A stretch of DNA of 64,000 nucleotides from Yoonia sp035117555. Lineage in GTDB: Bacteria > Pseudomonadota > Alphaproteobacteria > Rhodobacterales > Rhodobacteraceae. A model generated the notes under the pieces. That model saw nothing but the letters and a program-made list of their open reading frames with translations, had not been told where the DNA came from and did not search any database. The stretch is taken from positions 1 through 64,000 of the forward strand of contig NZ_JAYKPK010000012.1 of the NCBI RefSeq assembly GCF_035117555.1, written 5' to 3'. Both the position numbers and the translations under genes were made by a program. Positions 26,323-34,087 of this stretch are shown here, in pieces. Within the stretch, counting starts at the first letter, position 1. Each line of letters opens with the position of its first letter.

Positions 26323-27246
26323 TCAGGCTCCTTTGCGCAAGCGTGGATCGGCCCAGCTATAGGCAAGGTCGATCACGGCATTGATGGTGATGACGGCAAA
26401 GGCGACGGTGATGACACCAAACTGCAGCACCGGGTAATCCCGCCGGATCGCCGCATTCACCAGCAGCTCGCCGATGCCGGGCCAGGCAAAGATGGATTCG
26501 ACCACGACCGAACCGGCGGCGGCCAGCCCCGCGATCTGCAGTCCGATCACCGACAGGATGGTGATACTGGCGTTGCGCAGACCATGACGCAGGATCACAG
26601 TGGTTTCGGCCAGTCCTTTTGCGCGGGCGGTGCGCATATAATCCTGGCCCAGAACATCCAGCATCGCGTTGCGGGTGAAACGGGTCAATGCGGCGATCAG
26701 CACGCCGGACAACACGATGGTCGGCATTATGAAATGGGCTGCCGTGGCATTTCCGACGACCGGCAGCCAGTTCAACCAGTAGGAAAAGATCAGCACCAGC
26801 AGCAGCGCCAGCACGAAATTCGGCACGGCATAGCCTAGGAAAACAAAGGTCATGACGGCGCTGCCAATCCAATGTTTGCGCCCCAATGCTGCGATCACCC
26901 CAAGCGGGATCGCCAGCACCAGCGTCAGCGCCATGGCCGACAGCAAAAGCTGCGCCGATGGCCAGAGCCTTTCGTAAACGATGTCAGCCACCGGGCGGCG
27001 TTCGAGGAATGACAGACCAAACTGCCCGTCGGTAAACCCGCGCAGAAAGGCGAAATACTGCGTCAGCAAAGGCCGGTCGAGTTCATAATACCGGATCAGG
27101 ATGTCACGGTCTTCCTGCGTCAGCCCATCTGCGAGCACAAAATCGACAGGATTGCCGGACAGGCGTGTGGCGAAGAAAACCAGCGTCACGATCGCGAAAA
27201 AGGTCAGACCCATCCGCAGTATTGTCTTGAGAACGCGCATGATCAT
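26323..27246 (-). CDS. ABC transporter permease (DppB type)
   Basis: Inner-membrane permease, 307 residues. The N-terminus (TFFAIVTLVFFATRLSGNPVD) and the coupling loop LGQDYMRTARAKGLAETTVILRHGLRN are typical DppB/OppB features. The C-terminal DYPVLQFGVITVAFAVITINAVIDLAY matches the last membrane segments. Its start overlaps the stop of the HAD gene by four bases, so translation is coupled. Confidence 0.95.
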   Translation of the reverse strand: MIMRVLKTILRMGLTFFAIVTLVFFATRLSGNPVDFVLADGLTQEDRDILIRYYELDRPLLTQYFAFLRGFTDGQFGLSFLERRPVADIVYERLWPSAQLLLSAMALTLVLAIPLGVIAALGRKHWIGSAVMTFVFLGYAVPNFVLALLLVLIFSYWLNWLPVVGNATAAHFIMPTIVLSGVLIAALTRFTRNAMLDVLGQDYMRTARAKGLAETTVILRHGLRNASITILSVIGLQIAGLAAAGSVVVESIFAWPGIGELLVNAAIRRDYPVLQFGVITVAFAVITINAVIDLAYSWADPRLRKGA

Positions 27247-28010
27247 TCTGCGGCCTCGCAGTCCAGTCGTCCGATGGTGAACTTGCCGGGACGTTGCAAT
27301 AGCACGAAGTCGACGCCTGCGGCTGCCGCTGCGGCACCGTCGGTTTCGGGTGTGTCGCCGATGAAAACGGCGGCTGACGGCATAACATCAGCGCGCCTCA
27401 GGCTGCGTTGAACCAGATCGGCGGCGGGCTTGCCCAGGCAGGAGTATCTCAGATCAGGGATGATACTGGTCACCGCAGCCAGAAGCGCGCCGGTTTCCGG
27501 CACCGGGCTGCCGTCCAGCGCAGGATGGCTGTGATCGGGGTTGGTCACGATCAGCGGCACGCCACGATGCACCAGTCCGACCAATTCTGTCAGGGCTTCC
27601 ACGTCAAAGCCGGTGTCACGTGCCAGCACCACAACCTCTGGCCACTGCTTGTCCAGTTTCAGTCCAAGCGCGGTGGCAAGGCTTTGTAGGCCGGGTGTGG
27701 CGTAAAGTGCCACTCGCGCGCCGGGCTGTGCAGTTGCAAGGTCGCGCAGGGTTTCTTCTCCGGCCAGCAGGATACGATCCGCGCGGATCTCCAGCCCAAG
27801 GCAGCCAAGCCGCCCGGCGAGCTGTGCCGCGGTATCGGTGGAGTTATTCGAGACGATCCAGATCCTGTCGCCGCACAGCGCGAAAAGATCACGCACACCC
27901 GGCAGCACGGTGTCGCCAGCAACCAGACAACCGTCCAGATCGGCAAGCACGGCAGCTTTCCGTGGCCCCGGGCCATGCAGAAATTGCTCCAGTCGTATCG
28001 GCTGTCTCAT
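27243..28010 (-). CDS. HAD-IIA family phosphatase
   Basis: Haloacid-dehalogenase-superfamily phosphatase of 255 residues, class IIA (NagD-like). Motif I is DLDGCL (nucleophile Asp and acid Asp), motif II IVSNNST, motif III the Lys of CLGKPAADLV, and motif IV GDTPETD. It is the first gene of the transporter operon and divergent from the LysR gene. With the phosphoesterase it suggests stepwise removal of phosphate from an imported organophosphate. Confidence 0.9.
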   Translation of the reverse strand: MRQPIRLEQFLHGPGPRKAAVLADLDGCLVAGDTVLPGVRDLFALCGDRIWIVSNNSTDTAAQLAGRLGCLGLEIRADRILLAGEETLRDLATAQPGARVALYATPGLQSLATALGLKLDKQWPEVVVLARDTGFDVEALTELVGLVHRGVPLIVTNPDHSHPALDGSPVPETGALLAAVTSIIPDLRYSCLGKPAADLVQRSLRRADVMPSAAVFIGDTPETDGAAAAAAGVDFVLLQRPGKFTIGRLDCEAAE

Positions 28011-28147
28011 GCGCTGTCCTTTCCGGTCTGCAAACGCCGACCAGCCTCAGAGGGGAGCTGCGGGTCACGGGGGTTGTGGTGCATTTTTGCGTTGAGCGCA
28101 GTCATGCGAGGGGCGTGTAACCGGCGCGTTACAAACGAAGGTGAAAC

Positions 28148-29086
28148 TTGCGGACGATGAAAGATGAACCTGCAACAGCCGGAAAACGACTGACCCGATC
28201 GCGTTTGCGCGCTCTTGATGCTGTTGCCGAACAAGGGTCCTTTGCAAGCGCGGCGCGCCTGCTGAATCTGTCGCATTCCGCGATATCCCAGCAGGTCCGG
28301 GAACTCGAGATCGCCTATGGAATCAAGCTGTTTGAACGTGTGCGCGGGGTCTTGCAGCCGACGCCGATCTGTCTGGAACTGACCGACGTCGGCACCCGGA
28401 TCCGTGAGGCTGAACAGGATGCCGCCCGCATTCTTGAACGCCGGGACGAGAGTGGCAAACATCGGCTGCGGGTGGGTTTGGGCAATTCCATGCCCGGAAT
28501 CGCGATCGCAGCGCGGATGATTACCCGCCATCCCAGCGTGTCGATCACCGTGGAAAGCGGGTCACATCAAGAGATTCTCGCCGCCGTTCTGCGCCGCGAG
28601 GTTGATGTCGGGGTGCTGCCTGATATCCCACCCGATGCAAGGTTCCGCAGGTTGGTCGTCCTGTCGCAAGAAGTTGTCGCGATTGCGCGTGCGGGCAGCG
28701 CGCTCGCGCAACGCGGCGTGGTCAGCCTTGAGACACTGGCTGCGAGTCCTTTGATCTTTCGATCCAAAGGGTCTTCGACGCAAAAGGTGGTGGATCGCGC
28801 GTTCCGGCTGGCCAGATGTCATCCCGAGCCGCGCCTGACCGCCGATACCAGAGACGCGGTTTACGAAGCGGTCGCCATGGGCATCGGCATCGGTTTCATG
28901 TGGCGGCATGGCACTTATCGGGCCGATGCAGTGGCGCGTCTGACAATCAGCGACATCGGGCCAATGGTCGAAGAAGCTGTTTTCAGTCTTGCCGAAGAGC
29001 GCAACGCTCTGACGGATCTGTTTTTCAATGCGGCCACTGATTACAGCAGATCAGTCCACCCCGGCACAGGCGACAGCTGCGTGTGA
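28148..29086 (+). CDS. LysR-family transcriptional regulator
   Basis: Regulator of 312 residues with an N-terminal helix-turn-helix (LRALDAVAEQGSFASAARLLNLSHSAISQQVRELE) and a periplasmic-binding-like effector domain (LRVGLGNSMPGIAIAARM, DVGVLPDIPP). The start is either TTG at 28148, which has GAAGG six bases upstream, or ATG at 28157. It is divergent from the HAD gene, so it is the likely activator of the phosphatase/ABC operon on the other strand. Confidence 0.9.
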   Translation: MRTMKDEPATAGKRLTRSRLRALDAVAEQGSFASAARLLNLSHSAISQQVRELEIAYGIKLFERVRGVLQPTPICLELTDVGTRIREAEQDAARILERRDESGKHRLRVGLGNSMPGIAIAARMITRHPSVSITVESGSHQEILAAVLRREVDVGVLPDIPPDARFRRLVVLSQEVVAIARAGSALAQRGVVSLETLAASPLIFRSKGSSTQKVVDRAFRLARCHPEPRLTADTRDAVYEAVAMGIGIGFMWRHGTYRADAVARLTISDIGPMVEEAVFSLAEERNALTDLFFNAATDYSRSVHPGTGDSCV

Positions 29087-29196
29087 TAGACCTGCGCTGC
29101 TTCAGCATTTACCTACAAGCGGCGCAGCAGCTGGCATTGCTATAAGCATTGGCAATGATACCAATAATTGGTGTAATTGCTTGAAGGAGACACGCC

Positions 29197-29445
29197 ATGC
29201 CGCGCAACACTTCGGTTTCACTGGGCGACCATTTCGCCAGCTTCATCGACGCTCAGGTCGGCGAAGGCCGTTATGGATCGGCAAGTGATGTTGTCCGGGC
29301 AGGTCTGCGCCTTCTCGAAGAACACGAGGCAAAGGTGAAAGCCTTGCAAAATGCGCTGATCGCTGGTGAGCGCTCTGGCACACCAAGACCATTTGATTTT
29401 GACGGCTTTGTTGCGCGCAAAACAGAGGAAGCCCAGTCAAATTGA
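29197..29445 (+). CDS. ParD-type antitoxin
   Basis: Ribbon-helix-helix antitoxin of 82 residues: MPRNTSVSLGDHFASFIDAQVGEGRYGSASDVVRAGLRLLEEHE is the standard CopG/ParD N-terminus. The tail contains the toxin-binding FDFDGFVARK. The ribosome site AAGGAGA precedes the ATG. Its TGA overlaps the TTG start of the ParE reading frame. The antitoxin is intact although the toxin frame is broken. Confidence 0.92.
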   Translation: MPRNTSVSLGDHFASFIDAQVGEGRYGSASDVVRAGLRLLEEHEAKVKALQNALIAGERSGTPRPFDFDGFVARKTEEAQSN

Positions 29446-29739
29446 AGGGATATCTTCTATCCCCGGCCGCCGAAACCGACATCAATAATATCTGGGATTA
29501 CACTGACGAAAGATGGGGGCTGCGCCAAGCGCCAAGCTACATCACCGACATCAAAGATGCTTGTAACGCTCTAGTTCAAGGCCAACAGCAGCACAGATCG
29601 GTGTCTGTGCGTGACGGCTATTTCAAGTCGATGGTGGGGTTGCACATGATCTATTTTCCGTGAGGCTGATGATGGTTTGATCGTTGTCATCCGCATCTTG
29701 CATCAAAGTATGGATGTTGGCCGGCACTTGTCTGAATGA
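29442..29739 (+). pseudogene. ParE toxin, frameshifted
   Basis: The frame from TTG 29442 gives 73 residues with the ParE pattern (LSPAAETDINNIWDYTDERWG, VRDGYFKSMVGLHMIYF) and then hits TGA at 29661. Skipping one base near 29655-29658 (TTTTCC) restores 26 more codons, READDGLIVVIRILHQSMDV then GRHLSE, ending at 29739. That is the normal ParE C-terminus and total length of about 98. One extra base therefore inactivates the toxin, unless it is a sequencing error in the T/C run. Confidence 0.85.
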
Positions 29740-29783
29740 CAAGTCGAGGCGAACTGGGCAGAGCTCACACGTAGTCGCACCGC

Positions 29784-29814
29784 CAAAAACCTGCCAAAAG
29801 GGCTGAGGTTTTTG
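29784..29814 (+). terminator. intrinsic terminator-like hairpin after parDE
   Basis: CAAAAACCT (29784-29792) and AGGTTTTTG (29806-29814) form a perfect nine-pair stem with a 13-base loop, 45 bases after the restored ParE stop. The stem itself carries the A- and T-runs, so it could act in both directions. Confidence 0.5.
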
Positions 29815-29943
29815 TCTGAGCTAAGTGATTGATCTATCAAAAAGCACGGCGGTGCGGACAAATCAACTGTTTCTGTCCATAACGTTTTCTCTGGGCGTTT
29901 ACGCCCGAACTGCGGAAAAGCGGCCACTGACGTTCGGTTCCCC

Positions 29944-30834
29944 CTATGGAGTTTCGGTCAGTGCCAACATCGCGGCAACAAAAGCGTCCGGGGCCTCTTG
30001 TGGCAGATTGTGACCGGTTCCGTCGATTATGCGGCGCTCATAGAACCCGGCGAAATGCGGTCGGTCGGAATCCTCCTCCATAGGTGGGTCGACGCCATCG
30101 TCCCGCCCTTGAAGAACGATGCTAGGCACGACGATCTCAGGTTGCTCGGCAAGTCGTGCCTCGATGCCATCATAGGCGGGATCGCCAGGAATGCCGCCAA
30201 AACGGTGTCGGTAGGAATGCAGAACGATCTCCACGAAGTCAGGATTATCGAAAGAGCGGGCAGTCGCAGCCCAAGTCTCATCGTCAAATTGCCAACTCGG
30301 CGACCAAAGCGACCAGATATGGCGGCAGATATCCTGCCTGTTTTGCATCAAACCGGCCCGCCCCCGCTCTGTGTGGAAATAATACATATACCAGTAGCGT
30401 GCCTCCTCCGCTGCAGGTGCGGGTGCTCCCGCACCTGCGATATCCTGAATGTTGTAGCCCTGACCGCAGCTCAAGAGGCCACGCACACGTTCCGGCCAGA
30501 GCGCGGCAACGATGCAGGCGGCACGACCTCCCCAATCGTAGCCACCAAGGAAGGCGGTCTTGATGGATAGTGCGTCCATGAATGCCAAAAGGTCAGCGCC
30601 GAGCGCGGCTTGTTGGCCGGAACGCATTGTCTCGGATGAGAGGAAGCGGGTCGGTCCATAGCCACGCAGATAGGGGACGAGGCAGCGAAATCCCTGCCCG
30701 CCAACGTTGGCGGACACGGCGTCATAGGCATGAGCGTCATAGGGAAAGCCATGAAGCAGGATGACTGGATCACCGGCTTTCGGTCCGATCTCGTGATAGT
30801 GAACCTCAAGACAGCCTGCTCTTACAGTCTTCAT
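29944..30834 (-). CDS. alpha/beta hydrolase, epoxide-hydrolase-like
   Basis: Cytoplasmic hydrolase of 296 residues. HGFPYDAHAY carries the oxyanion-hole HG motif, and the nucleophile elbow GGYDWGGRAA has an Asp nucleophile, as in epoxide hydrolases and haloalkane dehalogenases. The final His is in IDGTGHNLPQEAP. The start at 30834 has a GAGGGAGGG site; the upstream frame to 30861 is not needed. It ends an isolated transcription unit and is convergent with the parDE region. Confidence 0.9.
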   Translation of the reverse strand: MKTVRAGCLEVHYHEIGPKAGDPVILLHGFPYDAHAYDAVSANVGGQGFRCLVPYLRGYGPTRFLSSETMRSGQQAALGADLLAFMDALSIKTAFLGGYDWGGRAACIVAALWPERVRGLLSCGQGYNIQDIAGAGAPAPAAEEARYWYMYYFHTERGRAGLMQNRQDICRHIWSLWSPSWQFDDETWAATARSFDNPDFVEIVLHSYRHRFGGIPGDPAYDGIEARLAEQPEIVVPSIVLQGRDDGVDPPMEEDSDRPHFAGFYERRIIDGTGHNLPQEAPDAFVAAMLALTETP

Positions 30835-30989
30835 TCGACCCTCCCTCACGGTTCCTGCCATACTCTAGGCATAGGGCACGACGCTCAACACCGGCAATGG
30901 CTCTTTGTGCGGGCAGCCTTAGCTGCTGGGTCTAAGACCAAAGGCGGTGGCTGGACTCGGAGCGGGTAACAATGCCTGTTGACTTGATG

Positions 30990-31655
30990 TCAGCGCAATT
31001 TTTGCAGCAGCCCGTTTCGGTCCAAAGTGTCGAGGGCAAATGCGATACGGCTGTCAATGGCTGGACCCGAAATCGCGTGACCGTGTCCCGTCAAAGCCGC
31101 TAGCATGAGCGGCGCGAATGTCAGATTGAGAAAGCATTCGGCGATCGCTAACGCCCTGTCCGACGGCCCGGCTTCTGTCTGATCCGCTGATACGGCTCGT
31201 GCGACAATGTCAGTCACCCGTGATCGCGCCATACCGTCTACATCGGCAATCAGGTCAGGAAAACGCCGCGCCTCGGTCAGAAAGAGCCGCATCAGGGCCA
31301 GCGGGACCGGAGAGATCGCCTGCATCAGCACTGCTTTGCCCGCAATGGCCAGCCGGTCACGGGGTGAGCCGCCCGACGGAACAGGCGCATCCATGTTGAA
31401 CGCGCCGCTGTCGACCACATGCTGAACGACAGCTTTGAACAGCGCATCCTTGCCTGCATAGCGCGCATAAAGGCTGGCTTTGCCGACACGTGCCTTTGCG
31501 ACCACCGCTTCACAGCTTGTCGCCGCCACGCCGTCTTTCAAGAACAGGTCGGTCGCCGCCTTTAGGATGCGTAATGTCACATCGCCTTCATCCGCGCGGC
31601 GCGGGCGGCCGGGACGTGGTGTGGTCTTGGGTGTCTGCTCTGTTGTCATGATCAT
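30990..31655 (-). CDS. TetR-family transcriptional regulator
   Basis: Repressor of 221 residues. The N-terminal helix-turn-helix reads TLRILKAATDLFLKDGVAATSCEAVVAKARVGKASLYARYAGKDALF; the C-terminal ligand domain is of the AefR-like type. A basic proline-rich leader (TPKTTPRPGRPRRADEG) precedes the helix-turn-helix. It is divergent from the NmrA-type gene, with a 26-base dyad in the shared control region, so it most likely represses that gene and itself. Confidence 0.92.
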   Translation of the reverse strand: MIMTTEQTPKTTPRPGRPRRADEGDVTLRILKAATDLFLKDGVAATSCEAVVAKARVGKASLYARYAGKDALFKAVVQHVVDSGAFNMDAPVPSGGSPRDRLAIAGKAVLMQAISPVPLALMRLFLTEARRFPDLIADVDGMARSRVTDIVARAVSADQTEAGPSDRALAIAECFLNLTFAPLMLAALTGHGHAISGPAIDSRIAFALDTLDRNGLLQKLR

Positions 31656-31681
31656 TGCGATAGCAGATCGCCACAGAGAAT

Positions 31682-31707
31682 AAAACTGAACGATACCGTT
31701 TCGTTTT
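31682..31707. promoter_or_regulatory. TetR operator candidate
   Basis: A 26-base imperfect palindrome starting AAAACTGAACG and ending CGTTTCGTTTT lies between the divergent TetR and NmrA-type genes. It includes the inner arms AACG/CGTT and outer arms AAAAC/GTTTT, a typical size and symmetry for a TetR-family operator. Confidence 0.55.
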
Positions 31708-31759
31708 AGAAATTACGGTGTATGTCTGCTGACAACATCAGGCCGACAAAGGAACGGAT

Positions 31760-32653
31760 ATGAAAAGCAACACAATCATCTTGGCAGGCGCGACAGGCGA
31801 TCTGGGCGAGCGCATCGGCCGGGCCTTGCTGCGCAAAGGCGCAGAGGTCCGCGCAATCCTGCGCCCCGGAACATCGCCGGCCAAGCGGCGGCATCTGGAA
31901 TCGCTGGGATTTACACTGGCAGAAAGTGCCTATGATCTGCCGTCGCTCACCGCGCTCTGCGCGGGCGCAGCTTGTGTCGTCTCTGCATTGAACGGTTTGG
32001 AGGAGGTCATCATCGACCAGCAAAGTGCGCTGCTGGATGCGGCGGTCGCGGCAGGCGTGCCGCGCTTCATCCCGTCGGACTTCTCGCTCGACTATACCCG
32101 GACCCGCCCCGGCGAGAATCGCAACATGGATCTGCGCCGCAGGTTCCGTGCGCGGCTGGATGCGACCCCGATCCGGGCGACCTCGGTGCTGAATGGGGCG
32201 TTCTCGACGGTCTTGATCCATGATGCACCGATCCTTTTGCCACGGGTGAAACGCGTGTTGCACTGGGGCGATGCCGACCAGAAGATGGATTTCACGACCA
32301 AGGATGACGTGGCTGATTTTACCGCCGATGTCGCGCGCGACGATGGCGCACCGCGCGACCTGCGCATCGCCGGTGGCAGTGTCTCTGCACATGAACTGGC
32401 ACAGATTGCGACTGCCCTGTCCGGCCAGCGCTATCGCACGATCCGTGCAGGTAGCATCGATCGCCTCGGGTTGGTTATCCGCATCGCTCAGAAGGCCGCG
32501 CCATCGCAAGGCGAGGTTTTTCCGGCGTGGCAAGGCATGCAATATCTGCGCGACATGATGAGCGGGCGCGGACAGCTGCAGCAACACGACAACGCACGCT
32601 ACGGCAAGGTTGATTGGGCGGACATCCGCAGCATGATCACTGGCCGGGTCTGA
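31760..32653 (+). CDS. NmrA-type NAD(P)-binding protein (isoflavone-reductase-like)
   Basis: Atypical short-chain dehydrogenase of 297 residues. The Rossmann motif GATGDLGERIGRALL is at the N-terminus, and AGVPRFIPSDFSLDYTR is the conserved NmrA/isoflavone-reductase segment (RFIPSxFG-like). It lacks the classical YxxxK pair. It is followed 23 bases later by the truncated epoxide hydrolase gene, so it belonged to a detoxification operon controlled by the divergent TetR protein. Confidence 0.88.
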   Translation: MKSNTIILAGATGDLGERIGRALLRKGAEVRAILRPGTSPAKRRHLESLGFTLAESAYDLPSLTALCAGAACVVSALNGLEEVIIDQQSALLDAAVAAGVPRFIPSDFSLDYTRTRPGENRNMDLRRRFRARLDATPIRATSVLNGAFSTVLIHDAPILLPRVKRVLHWGDADQKMDFTTKDDVADFTADVARDDGAPRDLRIAGGSVSAHELAQIATALSGQRYRTIRAGSIDRLGLVIRIAQKAAPSQGEVFPAWQGMQYLRDMMSGRGQLQQHDNARYGKVDWADIRSMITGRV

Positions 32654-32676
32654 ACCTTTCAACAGCAGAAACGAAC

Positions 32677-32920
32677 ATGACACAGAACATCACTCCATTC
32701 ATCCTCGACATCCCACAGGCGGATCTCGACGACCTTGCCAAACGTCTGGACCGGATCCGATGGCCGGATACTTCCCCCGTTGAAGACGGACGTCAGGGGC
32801 CGCCGCTGGACAAGATCCGGGCGCTGGTCGATCATTGGCGCACAGCCTACGACTGGCGACGTTGTGAAACACTTTTGAACGGGCTGGGCCAAAGCCGTAC
32901 CAAGATCGACGGGGTGGGTA
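32677..32920 (+). pseudogene. epoxide hydrolase, N-terminal fragment
   Basis: About 80 codons of the epoxide-hydrolase N-terminal domain: ITPFILDIPQADLDDLAKRL, RWPDTSPVEDGRQG, then LVDHWRTAYDWRRCETLLNG and RTKIDGVG. The alpha/beta-hydrolase catalytic domain is missing. The reading frame runs on into DNA antisense to an IS630-type transposase, so the gene was cut by an insertion followed by a deletion. Confidence 0.85.
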
Positions 32921-33574
32921 TAGGTGTCAAACGCCGCCGCGTTCATTGCGCCCGTGATGACCCAAGGCGCGATCAGTGCATTCTGCGTCAGCCCGGCGAT
33001 GAATGTCTGCGTGCCCCATTTGCCGAAAGGGGCTGTGCCGTAGAGCCGCTCACCCACCGGCGCACGCCCCCGAAGGCGGGTGAGGTTGGTTTTGACAGCA
33101 GTTTCATCAATAAAGACAAGCCTGTGCGGTGCCAGGCGCATCCGCGGCTGACGGCGGGTGATCCAGTCCCGCCGCGCCTGACGCAGCACGGGTCGGTCAC
33201 GTTCGGCCGCGATCAACCCTTTTTTTATATGACAACCCGGCGTGCGACAAAGCGCGGTGCAGCGAGGATAATTGCACGCTCACACCTTCGGTTTCGGACA
33301 GGGCAGCGGCCAGTTCCTTGAGCGTGATATCGGGTTCGGCACGCACGATCTCAACAAGAAAGTCGAGATGCGGGGCCAGTTTCCCAAACCGCCCCGGCGG
33401 CCTGCCTTGCCGCTTCGCGACCAACGTGCCTTGCGTGCGATACTCTGACGCAAACCGCACAGCCGTCGCGGCACTGACACCAAACACGCGCCCAGCAGCA
33501 CGCGCCGAGTGCCCTGCAGCCACATACGCACATATCCGCTGCCGACGATCCAAAGAGTATGGCTTGCCCATCAC
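32921..33574 (-). mobile_element. IS630-family transposase remnant, frameshifted and truncated
   Basis: Two overlapping minus-strand frames together make most of an IS630 transposase. From 33574 the helix-turn-helix part reads MGKPYSLDRRQRICAYVAAG and CLALLAGTLVAKRQGRPPG-type sequence ending LSHAGLSYKK. The second frame carries IAAERDRPVLRQARRDW and the DDE start VFIDETAVKTNLTR with GTQTFIAGL. Joining them needs one base skipped at a run of seven A's (33226-33220). The C-terminus with the last two catalytic acids is missing; the sequence changes to epoxide hydrolase antisense near 32921. The element is non-autonomous. Confidence 0.8.
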
Positions 33575-34087
33575 GCACCTCCCAAAGGAAGTGAATCAGA
33601 CAAAAGCCCCCTTGGGAATCCCCGTTCGATTCAGATCAAACGCAAAGTGCTTTAGTGCGACTCTGATGTGAAGGGGCCGTGAAGCTTTTGCGAAACGCCG
33701 GATTAAGGTGGTCTGCACTGGTCCACTCCAGCGTCTTGTGGATCGGTTTTTGCGTGAAACCAGACTGCATCTCCTTCGCCACTGGGTCGCTAAGTGAATA
33801 CCAGTCCGGGAGGACGTAGATGCGCGACATCATCTCCATTGGCATCGGTTGCCGACTGCCTTTCGACCCCACTTTTGGCGATTGTCGCTCGATGACCGCA
33901 ACAGCCGTGCCTGTCGCAAAACCGCATCTATCCGGGCGAGGAACCTCTGCCACCGTGTCTGCATTTCTTCATCGAGTGGCTAAGTCCAGGAAAGGCGCGC
34001 TACTAGGGCGTGGGAAGCGTTTCGTCGTTACGACTGGCCGACCCTAACCCAATCAACTTGTGAGGTTTTTCAGACGTCACTTACGCA
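33575..34087. other. non-coding scar between transposase remnants and rhodanese gene
   Basis: Apart from the IS5 fragment, this 510-base stretch holds no recognisable gene. The part nearest 33600-33720 may include the outer end of the IS630 element; I could not identify its terminal inverted repeat with confidence. Confidence 0.4.
33765..33990 (-). mobile_element. IS5-family transposase fragment
   Basis: Minus-strand codons read VIERQSPKVGSKGSRQPMP followed by MEMMSRIYVLPDWYSLSDPV, which matches the early part of IS5-family transposases (PHYP..G.GRPP..L..MLRIY..Q.WY.LSDP). A preceding stretch in another frame (WQRFLARIDAV) fits the sequence just upstream in the same family, so the piece is also frameshifted. 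No catalytic domain follows. With the IS630 remnant it shows that 32.6-34.0 kb is an insertion scar. Confidence 0.65.

Noticed and set aside
31706..32683. 325-codon minus-strand open frame
   Set aside because: Shadow of the NmrA-type gene, whose Rossmann motif on the other strand is clear.
32614..33321. 235-codon continuous frame
   Set aside because: Real only in its first third (epoxide hydrolase); the rest is read-through of antisense transposase DNA.
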